A stretch of DNA of 64,000 bases from Caprimulgus europaeus (lineage: Eukaryota > Chordata > Aves > Caprimulgiformes > Caprimulgidae). Both the position numbers and the translations under genes were made by a program. The stretch is taken from contig OU015533.1 of assembly GCA_907165065.1 (NCBI GenBank), positions 28,102,578-28,166,577 of the forward strand. Reading direction: 5' to 3'. Shown here piece by piece: positions 12,494 to 24,766 of the stretch. The notes under the pieces are model-generated. The model saw nothing but the letters and a program-made list of their open reading frames with translations, searched no databases and had not been told where the DNA came from. Position 1 is the stretch's first letter; each line of letters begins with the position of its first letter.

Positions 12494-12523
12494 GGGGAGG
12501 GAGCTTGGGGCTAGGCGGGGGGG
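12494..12523 (+). promoter_or_regulatory. G-run cluster / G-quadruplex motif beside the exon donor
   Basis: Four G tracts (GGGG, GGG, GGGG, GGGGGGG) separated by loops of 1, 5 and 6 bases fit the canonical G3+N1-7 pattern on the sense strand, so the motif is also in the pre-mRNA. It lies about 40-70 nt downstream of the donor at 12453. Intronic G-runs in this position are known binding sites for hnRNP H/F that affect donor use. A splicing role here is inference. Confidence 0.6.
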
Positions 12524-13870
12524 CTGTTCAGATGCCCCAGACCCCTGTATTCACTGACTAGAAAGCCATGGATTTCCTCATAACCAAAACCATAATTTGC
12601 TGCAGCAATACCCCCAAAGCATCTGAGCAAGGCAGCAGTTGAACAAAAATCATTAAATAAAAGTCCATATTTCACAAACAGAATGAATGAAATGACTCCA
12701 GTCCAATCCCTGCACTGCTGAGAGAGTGTTTTTCCCTCTTTCAATTGGGAGTTCTTACCCTGCAGCAAAAAAAATCTGTTTTCAGATCCTTTTTGATCCT
12801 GCTGATCATCAGTGCCTATTAGTAACAGGTTTTGTATGATAGCATGATATATTGCATATGTTTATGGTTTACTTTTCCCAGCTGTGTGTGATATTACACA
12901 CTTTCAATTAGGTTGGGGAGCGGACCGGGTATCATGGCATTTTTATGCAGACTGTGAAGTGTGGCTTCACAAGACTGATTGCCTTTCACAGCCTTTCCAA
13001 TAACCAAGTGGGAAGGAAAGAGCAATTTTTAATCCTTACTGTCAAGCTTCCAGGTTGATAGCATTAAAGAAAGATGGTCAAGTTTTTCCCTGGGTTAAAA
13101 AACAAAACAAACAAATTCGTTTGAGTTGGTGATGTACCCACCATTATGATGATTTTAAAACTGGTTGCCTCTGGAATCTGAGGCTAAAAGAACGTAAGAC
13201 TTCATTAATATAATTGTGTTAATATATTGATGTTGGACTGTTTAAACCAAAGTGTGAGTGTGTAGGCAAGATATAAAAGTCTATGTGAAAAGATGAGCTG
13301 ACAGAGTAAGACATGGGAGACTTGAGGAATTGTTCACACTTTGAGTTCATATTACAATCTGTAGTGTCTTCTCATAGCCTCAGTCTGTGTGATATGTGAT
13401 ACCAGACTTGTTAATTTTGGAGGAATATGTGAGCACAGATATAGGAGCATGTTCAGTTTATGGTACCGTCGTACCTTAAAAATGTCTACTGAGTCATTGT
13501 TATAAATAGTAATAAAACACTTCTGTTATAAATCTAAGTTTGTAGCAGGGAATGGGCCAAGTATCTCTCTTTTTCTACTAAATACAGTATCATAGAGATC
13601 TTTCCAAACATGATGACATTGCTAATTTTTTTATTCCATTTTATTAACTCTTCCCCTACTGTGTAAAGGTGAAGAGGGTGAAATAAGAGGTAGTGAATGC
13701 AGTTTTTTGCCATCTAGCAGGTTTTGCTTTGCTAGAAAAGTCTTGAGGCAATTGTCACTGAAGTCACAAAGACATGTATATAGTGAAGGGATCAGAAACT
13801 GAGTTTGTACTAACTCAATAAACCAATATCTGAGAATTCCCAGTGGGAGGGAGTCTAAATTAATGTATTT

Positions 13871-13920
13871 TTCAAATACATACAGGTGTATGTATGTGTT
13901 TTTCAATACATACAGGTGTA
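13871..13920 (+). repeat. Two-copy 30-bp direct duplication
   Basis: TTCAAATACATACAGGTGTA at 13871-13890 recurs as TTTCAATACATACAGGTGTA at 13901-13920, separated by TGTATGTGTT-like filler. The spacing of exactly 30 bp suggests a local tandem duplication with slight divergence. Confidence 0.8.
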
Positions 13921-16900
13921 ACTCAACTGGCATAAGACATTGTAATAAAGGTTGCTTCATAATTTCAGTTTTAATAGGACTTTATAGCTTTACATCTTGA
14001 AAATGTGATCAGTTTTGAAGTGTGGTCTATACATAGTTTTTCCATGCAACAAAAAGAAATGGTCAAGTTGTTCTCTCTGGCCTTTTTTATTTGATTGCTT
14101 GTATTGTGGTTGTAACTACACTGAATGAACTCTTGTCTTGTTATGTGAACAGGATTGAAGTCCCAATCAGTTTGGGATTCAGTGTTGGGATCCTGGATTT
14201 TAGTATGGGTTTAGCTGTAATTGTGTGATAGCATTATAACTCAGTGAAAAACTAAAACCAAAATATCTAATGGGCAAGAAAAGTTACCTCATATCTGAGC
14301 CCGTGATCAGAAGTCATGCTGAGAGGCTGTGTTGATTCTGTACTGAAAGACAAACAGTCCACAACAACTTTGCTTTGTTGAATTTCTCAGTCTTGTGGAG
14401 GCTGTTTAACCAGATTAGGAAAAAATAGAAAATGTGGGATTCTTATTAGGCTGCCTTTGTTCTTTTTTTAAATCTTTTTCCTTTGTGTCAGAGATAAAAA
14501 GATTGTTGTTATTCACCAGCAGAAACGTGCCAAACGTGAATAATTTTATGTGAATTTATGCAGTGGGTCGCGAGGTCTCAGCCAGCAGTTGTTGAATATA
14601 GTGGCGACTTCAGGCAAGGAAATCTTTCTGTGCTAGAGGGAGAGCACTGAAAGGAGAGAGAGAGATGTGGAAAGAAAAATCCCTGGATAATATGTTAATT
14701 ACAAAAACAAATCTGCTTTCAAGGGTCAAGTATGAAAACTACCTTGTCTGCCTCAAAATGATGGGAAAGGGCTATAATGGATGCTTATGAGCCAAACTAA
14801 AGTTATTTTGTGTTTGCAGGGCTGAACATTTATCAACACATTTGTCGTGTAATAGCTCATGCTTTGGTCTTGCTAACACATGCATGCTCTCTCTCAAAGT
14901 TTTGCTATTAATTTTATCTTAGATGGATGACTTTTTCTCCCACCTCTGACTCTCAACTTGTGATATAGTGTGTGGAGACTTGATCAGTGACTGAAGTAAA
15001 TGGGTTTTGGGGTAGAAGGGGGATTTGAACTCGGAGAGAATAGATGATTCATTTTGTCTAGGAATTCCACTTATGTGTAATTTTGATAAAGAATTAAAAC
15101 TCATCATCTGAAACAGGAAGTTAATTTTTATTTTATTATAGTTTTGCAAAAGAACATACTAACAAAATTAACGCCTTGTACAATTGGGAGGCCAATTGTA
15201 AAGAAAGAAGCTTAGTGGTCAGGTAAGTGCTGTTTACAATTCACATATGTTTACTCACCTTCCCTTTTCTCACCACCAGAGTCCATAGGGTGTTGCCAGT
15301 TTATTCTTCTCAGTAGACGCCCAGTTTAAACTGAGACTCTCCCTCAGTGTGCAGCAAAGCAATAGGCTGCACATGTATTAAGATTGTTGCTTTAATCATT
15401 ATGAAGTATGTTTGCTGTCTCCAAGCACTGCTCCTCAGGGCACACACAGACCTGCTTCACATTGCTGTTTGCATACTAACGTCCCCTTTACTTACACTTG
15501 CATCTGGCATCTCAGGGTTTTTTTGCTTCGGGTTTTTGGGGGGGTTGCTTTGCATCTTATTTGCAACTGTTGTATAACGTTCTTCTGCACTGCTTCACAA
15601 TTGTTGATTTTTCATTCTGACAATGACTATATTCAGTGAAATAGATGTAATTTTTTGTGTATATTTTGCTGAAAGCTTTGGGATTCTTAACCAAGAGAGG
15701 TACTATATAAATGTAAATTGTCCTTATTAATGAACATAGCGAAAGCATTAGCATGATCAGTGTATTCTGTGAATGTTAAGTTAAAGAGAGTGAAAAAAAA
15801 TTAGCTGGCAAAATCACACATTTCTTTGTAAATCAAGCATTTTTCTGTTTATTTCTAATTAGCTACAATTTTCTGTAATGCAAATGGCATCTCTAAGAAT
15901 GGTGCAGCCTGCACAGCCACCTTGTGCAGCTGGGGAACTCGCAGGGTCTTTGCCTGAGACAGTGTATGTTTCCCAGCCTGTGGCAGAGGCTGGGTGATCT
16001 GTACCCATATGTTTCTGAAACAAGTGGTAAGTCACATCTCTCGTGAGTTTAGTCATCAAGGCTGTACCATGACAGTGCTAAGTTGCACCATGGCAGAGCC
16101 TAGGTGTCAGACCAAAGCCAAAAGAGCATATGCACAACACTATTATCACTTAAATGTCAGGCATGTCACATGGTGCAACCCTTTCTCACATTTTGAATAA
16201 GCAATTTCCTCTTTTTTTCTTCCCTTGAACATGGTGCTGTCAAGTATATCCAAACACCCCAAGTACATCTCCGGAAAGGTTCTAGAGATTTTGCTTAACT
16301 TATTTCTTCAGCCCAGAACTATGAAACATTTAAAGTCTGATGCCAAATTCACTGCCAAGTATAATTCTTCATTTATTTATGTGTCTTATCTTGGGGAATT
16401 TCAAAGTGCTGGTCTGACAAAAATGAATACAGTTTTCCTTTGTTTAGTGAAAATAGATTCAGAGCTGTATCTTGTTGCAGAATTAAAAAAATAATAATAA
16501 AAAGCCCAACTTTTATTACAATGTTTTATTACATAGGAGTAGAGTCCAAAGCCCCATTCTCATCCAGCTTTCCATTTTTGGAGATGCTATGTTGGGTCCC
16601 ACTGTGCAAGATAATTAACAATGTTAATTAATTAATTGAAAAATAGGTCTCACTTATTTTAGGGTGAAGGTTTCCTTAGGGAAACTTGCACTCTTCCAGA
16701 GTGCTCAACCTAGCAGCATACAAAGTTGAAAACAGGGAAAGGAAGCCCCTACCTCTGTGCAACCCTGACTCTGCCCCTTGTGTGCCACCTTCAGAGCTGG
16801 CCAGAGTCATGAGAGAGAGGGGCCACACACTGAGCAATCTGCCTCTCCCTGGAAAGGATCAAAGAAAAAAGTTCCTGTGCGTGTCCTGAGAAACAAATGG

Positions 16901-18515
16901 CAAATGTAGGCTATGTGTAAGCCTGAGAGATTAAAAAGGGTCCAGAGTTTTGAAGTTTAGAAAAGGGAGCATGTTTTACTTTTTAGCAGGCTAAATGCTT
17001 GTGGGGCAGGCTAGGTTGTTCCCATCCTGCTCAATCCAAGGCCATAGGAATCCAGAGCTACACAAACAAGACTTTTTTCAAAAAGGGCAAGTTAGGGCTG
17101 CCCAGGTGTGTTACTTAGCCCTATATTTCTAGACAGACAGAAAATAAAGTTTTCTTGTCCTCTATACAAAGTACAAAAGTACAGTTGGCATGGCTCACTG
17201 CATCCATCTACAACATCTTTTGTCCCTGAATAGCAAAAAAGCAATCCACTGCTCTAGGAGTTGATGGTTCTTTGCTCAGGAATGGTTATTCTTTAAGATG
17301 GATGGTGTGGAGGCAAGGCAGAAACTGAATGAATGAGGCTCTGTAATATCTGCATACGCTTTGCCACTATACCTTGTGTTACGTTACGCTGGGAAGAGAA
17401 TTATGGTCATGCATTGGAATAGTTTGATTTACAAAGCATGGCAAGTATGAGCAAGCCATGCACTCTCTTTTACCACATAGCCCCTTCTGCTTGGTGTCCT
17501 ATAATCATCTGCACTGTTTCCCTGTCCATTACTACCCTATACCTCCTGAGAGTATCCTCTGACTCCTTTACCTCTGAAATTTATTTTTTCTGAAACACAC
17601 GATGGGGTTTTCTGAACCTTTAACTGTGATCCAGTTGCTGTTTGCCATAATGTTAAAACCAGAAACTTAGCGTTTGGCAACTCCCTGTCCTTCCTGACTG
17701 ATGGATTTCTGATAACAGTTAAATTCAAGCTGGCATTGCTAAGTACAGCAGAGGTTCAGTGTCTCCTGGGGGCTCTCAGTAGAGGTGCCCTGCTCATGGG
17801 AACAGGACAGTCCAGAAACCCCTTTAGCCACCAGTTCCACCAGAGCGTGGGTTGTGCCACTGTAGTTATACTTGTATAGTGTTTTTTGCTCCTGGTAGTA
17901 TTTGCAGTTTTCTTCCTCAGAAAGGACAAATGGGTACTGCATACTGACTGTGCTAACTAGGGAAAATGCCGAGTACCTGGACCTCCTGGGTACTTGCATT
18001 TAAATGAGCCTCGGTTTTATTTCCCACCTATATGGAAAAAAAAATAATTTACTGGTAGCATTAAAGAAAAACTACTTTACAGATAGAGTTCAAAGTGCTA
18101 TTTCCCAGGAACCCCTCATGCAGATCCTTCCAACTTTGAGACCCTAGTCCTATCGATCACTTGTCATGGAAACCCCAGATTTTATGGAACTCAGGTGACC
18201 CTAAACATTTTAGATCTTGTCTAAACAGAAGGAAGTTGTCAAACTTTAACCAGAGCAGAGCTGCCGCTGCCATATAACGTGTGCATGCTTGTTCAAGGCC
18301 GTGTATTCTTCAGCAGAAATAAATTCTGTCAGGAACAGTCACAAATCTGCCTGCGTGCATCCTGCCTGCTAGGGTTTGCATTTGGATCACCTCACTTATT
18401 GACAGATGTGTAAAATTTTATATACTGCACTCCCACGACTCCCCTGTGACTGGCCTGCTGCAGATGCTGGTGAGCCTGAGCTTTGGCAGCTGTGTTAAGC
18501 ATTTGTATGCATTCA

Positions 18516-18569
18516 GGTTTTTTGGTTTTGTTTGGGTTTTTTTTTTTGTTCCCCCCCCCCCCCCCCCCC
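18516..18569 (+). repeat. G/T-rich run followed by poly-C (19 C)
   Basis: A T-rich stretch with G pairs runs into GTT and then an uninterrupted C19 at 18551-18569. The minus strand is G19, able to form quadruplex structures; the plus strand is an i-motif candidate. Homopolymers of this kind often have uncertain length in assemblies. Confidence 0.85.
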
Positions 18570-19695
18570 ATCCAGTCTTGCCTTTTCTTATGTGATATAT
18601 TATTGCATGGAGTTATTTTACGTTAATTCTGCCTACTTATTGGTAATGTCCCATTCTTTGAGTTGTTTGGATATGAATGCAAAAGATAGGTCCCTGGAGA
18701 AAGAGCAGGTCTGTTACTGGAAGATGAGACTATACCAGAGGATACAGAGTGAAATGCAGATGGTGTTGTCAGCCTCTTAAATGTACAAATAAAGACAAAA
18801 TGAGATCGTCCATGCAGCTGGAATGAAATCATATGGCCTTGCATGTGTTCCTGCCATAGCACATTTCCTAGTGTGAGCAAGAGATGCTAAATTCTGTCTT
18901 ATGCAGGATGTTGTTTGACCAAAAGCTCATTCTTGGTCCTTTAATCAGCAGCAGAATAACATGTGTATGTATTAACTTTTTTCTGCACAATATTTTTTTA
19001 ACAAAACACCACCTAATTTTAAATGCAAATATGTATGCGTGGTTATATTAAGAAGCCAGAATTGACTATAAGGCTGGTAAGCTCCAAGAAACAGAGAGGA
19101 AGAGCATTACACTTCTGCTCATAGATAGCTGCTTGTGAACCAGCTGATAATGTGCAAAATTAAGATTTCGTAAGTGGCATTTTAAATGAATGGTTAATGG
19201 CTGAAGATTAATTAAACAGTCAGAGTTGTTCAAAAGAGAAGCTGTTAAAATCTTGTTTATAGGCCAGTCACTTCCATACTTAAAGTGCTAACCCTAATAA
19301 GCATGTGGTATTTCCATTTAGCAGGCAAGCGATGTAACTAGGATATTTTCCTTGAACAGGGAAATCTACCTTACTGGATATGCAGGATGGATGTAGCATT
19401 GTGTACTGTGTTTTCTTCTTTCTAATTAATAGTTGTCTGGTAGCAGTACAGAGAAATGCATTTCCTCTGAGAATTTGGTAATCTTAAATAAAATTGCTAA
19501 ATCTTACTTTAATTAAAGTGTAAAGGACATTGGTAAGTCTGATGTGGCTCTGTTTTCCCACTGCTCTCCAGTAGTCTGTTCTACTTCATAAACTTTAGGG
19601 TTTTCAAAACGCCCAGCTTTTTCATTGTGCTAGGTTGTCTCATGTCAGAATGAGTCTCTTTGGCCCTCTAGCTAAACTAAAATTAACCCCCTCCT

Positions 19696-19726
19696 AAAAA
19701 AAAACAACCAACCAAACAAAAAAAAC
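19696..19726 (+). repeat. A-rich AACC low-complexity run
   Basis: A9 followed by CAACCAACCAAAC and A8 then C4. It is a simple low-complexity tract of a kind common in bird introns. Confidence 0.7.
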
Positions 19727-20269
19727 CCCTGTACTGCAGTTTTGGTTAAATGATGAATGTTAGTCCCATTTCCTTGACTGAAGAGAAACAACAAGCAGAA
19801 GGTTGTTATGCTGCTCACAGTTGTGAGGCTTGTCCTTCCAGCAAGTCCTTTGCCAATAAACTGTTTTTCTTTTGTTTTCCCTGTCTCTCAGCCCAGTTCC
19901 CAGTCTTTTTGTTAACTATCTGCTGGTTTTCCCCTCGCTTCCCAACACAGTCATTTTGCCTTACCATCTCCTAGCTTCTGGATATGCAAGTAGTTGCAGA
20001 GAAAGGCCTGGTGACTTGGCCTTGTGAAAACTTTGCCTAGTGTAAGATCAATCTACATTGTTGAGCTTGCACTTTACCCAAAACCATGACAAAAACTTGT
20101 CTCCTAAGTTTTTTCCTAGCTCCTACTAGTTAAAATAGAAAAAGGGGTTTTTTCTTTAATTGTGGAGATAATCTTGGTTTGATAAAACTGACTAGTAGAT
20201 AAGGGCATGGGATTTTGTTGTGCTAGACTTTTAAGACTGTACGTAGTAAGAATCTGTCTTTTTTTGAAG

Positions 20270-20339
20270 GTGGAAGAGGTTGGACATAAGGAGCATAGAC
20301 CAACTCATGTGTTTGAACATCCATATCCTCAAACTCCAG
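20270..20339 (+). other. Exon-like segment echoing the PARD3B YPQTPGD peptide
   Basis: A T-rich tract ending TTTTTTTGAAG precedes 70 bases that finish at CCAG|GTGATG, so both boundaries look like splice sites. The open frame reads VEEVGHKEHRPTHVFEHPYPQTPG and continues D-D past the potential donor. The YPQTPGD heptapeptide is identical to the end of the exon at 12156-12452, but five of its seven codons differ at the third position only. The segment does not fit the gene's splice phase: it is 70 bp long, and inclusion between the two exons would shift the frame and give a stop early in the next exon. It may be a decayed duplicate exon, a poison or alternative exon, or coincidence. Confidence 0.3.
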
Positions 20340-22230
20340 GTGATGACATGAGCTCACAGGAAGCTATGTCCCAACTTTTCACTTTGTTTAGATAAATTAG
20401 TGACTTCTAGTCAAACTACTTTTAAAAAATAGTCAAAAGAATACTTCCCCAGAAGTCTTAAAGTAATACACAAAGGGATAAGTTTGGAGGAACTAATGGG
20501 CTATCACCCTGCTGCTTCAAAATGCTAAGTAGTTCCAGTTACCACAGCAATGATACCTGTCTAATAAGGATGGAGAAGTAACTCTTAGGTGTGACAGGGA
20601 AAATGGACATAGACTGGCTGGAGCCTTGAGAAATGTTTTCATTGTGTTTTCACTTCTGTTTGAGGTTATCCAAGGTCAGTGGGACCTGTGCTAACAGGTT
20701 CGTCTGAGCTACAGGTAAAGCAAGCCCCAGCCCCCTCTCAGGAGCATAACTGAGTCCTGAGAGTCTTCAATTGACATCCTACAGTTTCTCATACATTCTC
20801 AAAAATAAACAGTCAGAAGCTGCAGTTAGGGTTTTCCAGCATGACTGCTCGAGTCCAGGCAAAGTGTATGTACTCGTACAGCTTAACTGTGTAGTGGAAA
20901 CCTTACAGTGGAAACTGTTGTTGTCTCTACACTTCCATAAGATGTGCCATATTCTGAGAAAATTGTTCATACGCTGATTTTTCTGCAGTCACAGTTTACC
21001 TGAGATTTACACTGGCACATCTTTAAGATTTTTCTGTTCTACTGAGTGACTTGACTCTCAACATAATAGCATATAAAAGATCTAATGCGGCCACAGATCT
21101 GACCTCAGAATGAGTTGATGGGAACCTTCTCATGGAGGGTTCAAGGATCTAATAGCAGGATAAAACAACTTTTCCTAAGAAGAGTCCAGGACCTTGCTCC
21201 CTGCTTGTGTCAAGACGCCAGTGGTGAAAGGTTACCCAAGCACTTAGTAAGCAGCATTGCTGACAGCAAGTATAGGCAGAAACATGAACCAGATCTTTCA
21301 GTCAGCAGAAAACAGTAAGAATTTATATTGTTTGAAAAGCTGAAAATCACTCAATATTATGCTAGGAAAAATATTGGGAGGACTCACAAGATGTGATGGG
21401 AATGGCTTAATAGACAACAGGATGCTGAATAAAAGGAGAATAATTGTGATTATTGTCTGACAGCTGTGCAGAGCATACAGTCGATGACAAACTCTAAAAC
21501 GTGCTATTTTTCAATCCATGAGCACGAGTTGACTGGCACAGACAGTAATCCAAAGGGTCATAGTAAGCCAAGAAATAGTTTATTGTTTCATCAGCTCAAG
21601 CCTTCTGATGTTGTTAAGTTGGTATATACTCTGAACCTCTGTGACTGTCCTTGCATCCCTGCAACGAGACCTGGCACCGCAAGGAGTCCACGTGTGCTGT
21701 GGCTAAGAAGCAGTTTCTCTAGTAGGCCATGCAGCAGCAGAGCATTTGTTGACATTGATCAAGGTATCGATATTGATCTTCAATTCTAAGAGAATTGTGA
21801 CTGTTTTGTGGAGAGTGATGTTAGATTGTCATAGAAAAATAAATAAATATTTTGTCTTTAACTATCTTGTGGCCCGCATCTGAGAGAAAGTGAGGTCTTT
21901 CATTAAAACAGAGGGATGTGAGAAAATCATGTTGCTTTAGATAACCACGATGGTTATCTTTTTTTATCACTTAGGTTATCACTAACTTGTCCTTGATGTC
22001 TGGAGGCCGTTTTTTAGGAAGCAGTGGAGAGTGATTGCGTGAAAGATTTTATACTCTTCAGTTTCCTGCAGAACAGTTAGCTGCCTTCATTTTTTCATTC
22101 CACCAAGCTGAACTGGAGAAAAACAAAAAACAATTCATGATAAAAACCATGCAAGAGGAGTGAGTGTGAGATACCTCTAGAAAGTCTAATAATGAAATAA
22201 GTATATCTCATTTGTAGAGCAATAAATGTC

Positions 22231-22244
22231 TTTTTTTTTTTTTT
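22231..22244 (+). repeat. Poly-T run (14 nt)
   Basis: Uninterrupted T14, followed by C- and T-rich sequence. Simple intronic repeat. Confidence 0.75.
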
Positions 22245-24752
22245 CTTCCCCTTTTTATTTCTCTCTGGTTTCCTACTCACGTACCAGTAGGTCAGCATGA
22301 CAGTTTTGTAGTGTCACAGTCCTCTGTTGGATCTGCACTCTGAGACGTTGTTAGCCCTTTCCCTCCAGTGACTTGCAAGCAGTGAGGAGAAACAAGAAAG
22401 AGCCAACTAATGTTTTAACATTTAAGACATTGTTCAATCTTTGAGCCGTATTTATGGTTTATTTCTTCTTTCACTTAAAATTTTAATTTTAAATAATTTT
22501 TTTTCAGCATAATAGTATCTTAGGGGCACTCTTCAAACCAGCATTAACTAGAACATGTCATTCAGCTGTGGAATTTATCTGTTATAAACACTTCTACCCT
22601 TAGGCTTTGATGCCTGCTTAGTCCTGGATATGGTTATTACCTTGTAAATGGGAATCACCTACAAATGATCATTGTGGTGTTTACATAAAATCCATGGAAA
22701 ACAATTATTTTGAGGCTGGCTTGTAAGTTTAAGCATAGAACATGTTTCTAATGCAGGTTTTGTACATAGCCTGGCAATTTAAAAGTGACCAACAAAGCAC
22801 CTTCAGAGGGATGAAAATACCTTCAAAATGTGTTCTGTCTTGCAATGATGCAGGGAAAGGGCAACCATTTTCTATGAGAGTCACCATAATGCTCAATCCT
22901 TGTCTTAAAGGACTGCTTTCATTGAGCACTTGTATGCCATAAGCGTGCTGCTAACCAGGGGACCTGGATCGCTTCTGCTCTGCTCTCAGTTGATGACAGA
23001 TGAGGCCTTCTGTGGCTGGAGTCCCTGCTTTGAATGTCACCAGATACTTCCATAACGTGCCAAAGGGGTATGAGGTTGTGGAGGAGGGTTGAGGAACAGC
23101 ATCAGAGCAATAAACCTGTTCTGAGTTGTTATTGATTGTTAGTACACAAATTCCAATCAGACAATCTGCAGTCCTTCCCCTGAATAAGGTGGTGTTTTCT
23201 TCCTTTAACATCTGCTGTCCCCAATTTGGAAAAAACCAGGAGGCATTTATTTTGTGCCTCTGTATACAATGGCAGTGTTTAAGCAGTGGCTGCTTCAAAG
23301 AGGGAGAGTAAAGGCGACTGGGGGAAGGGATTGATCTTTTCCTCCTTTTCTCTGTAAATACCACTGTCTGCATCAGTGGTGACGCTTTGACCTCTTTGCT
23401 ACAGAGCTTGAAAATTGTCTTGCACTTAGTGACATGTTCTGGGTCCAAAACTTATAGGCAGAAGTCTCATTCTCTTCTTTGAGTGCGGCTACAAATCGAT
23501 TATCAATCTAAATACTATAAGTGCTCAAGAATTCCTCCTAAAATTTAGAGTCGTTAGTCTGAGTACTGGTGTGTTTCACATGTCTGTGTGGCTTCTGATA
23601 TGATTAACACTATTCCTTCCTACCTTTTCTCCTTTAATTTGCACTCTGCCCGCTATCTCATTCCTGTTAGCTATGGCAAATATACCAGATGGCTGAGCAG
23701 CTTCATTGTTCTGTTGTTTTTCTTTTCAAGACCCTAGTGCATAGATAGATGTTAATTTTTCTTTTGTGTTAAAGCCTGCCTCCGAGGAATAAGATTACAA
23801 GTGTTCAGTCTTTGGCCAGTAGAGATACTGAGGTCTCGTATCTTCTGAATGCTTTGTCCCAGTTAGTGTTTCTACTAGCTTAGGACGTTTATAGCAGAGG
23901 TCTGTTTTTCTATAATACCCATGGAACCATCAGTTGATGTCCCCTGACTTTAGCAAAATGATTTTAACATGTTTTCTAAATGTTTTATTTATTCCCAGGA
24001 TTGAGAAATGATACATAAAGACACCTGCTCTTCCAAGTGGGTGGAAATTGAAAATTGTGCTGAGAAAAATGCTGTTTCTCAGAAGAGATTCAAAATATGC
24101 ATTGTTTAAAGTGTGGCATAAACAAAATAGATTATGTAAGGTTCACGTGCCCTTGTTTGGGATGAGATCACTCACTCGTGGGTCCATCACGTCTCTACTA
24201 AAAACATTTAGTACTTGCATCTAAAAAGCAATGGTTTCCCCATCAGCTTTGAAAAAGATAGTTAGGAAGTTGTGGGCACTGAATCAGCACAGCTAGTCCT
24301 ACATGAGTGCCCCTGGTGTGCTTGGGTAACGCAGAGGTGGCTCCAGACCTTTAAGAAAACACATTTTAAAATGGATCAGGAAACAACCAATTGATTTGCA
24401 AGTAGCAAATGAGAATATGTGTTTACTGGGAAGAAAAGTGACAGGTCACATCTGAGTTTAGATAAACACCTAAATTTGGTAGTGAATGCTTAATTTCTGT
24501 AGATGTAGATACTAACATGCGATAGTCACTGTATGTTATAAGATCGCAGCAGTTGCCACAGTACATAAAAGGATACCAGAACAGATGAAATCATTAATGC
24601 TTTCATGTTGTATCCTGTCTTATTTCTGGTAACATAGCATGCCTGGTACTTAATGCGGCATATCTTTGAAAGAATCAGCAGGTATAGATGTTCTGGAAAA
24701 CATGAAGACCTGCAACCTTGCATCAGAGGCCAAAGCAGTATCTTGCATCTGA

Positions 24753-24766
24753 TTTTTTTTTTTTTT
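24753..24766 (+). repeat. Poly-T run (14 nt)
   Basis: Uninterrupted T14 in intronic sequence. No flanking element recognised. Confidence 0.75.
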
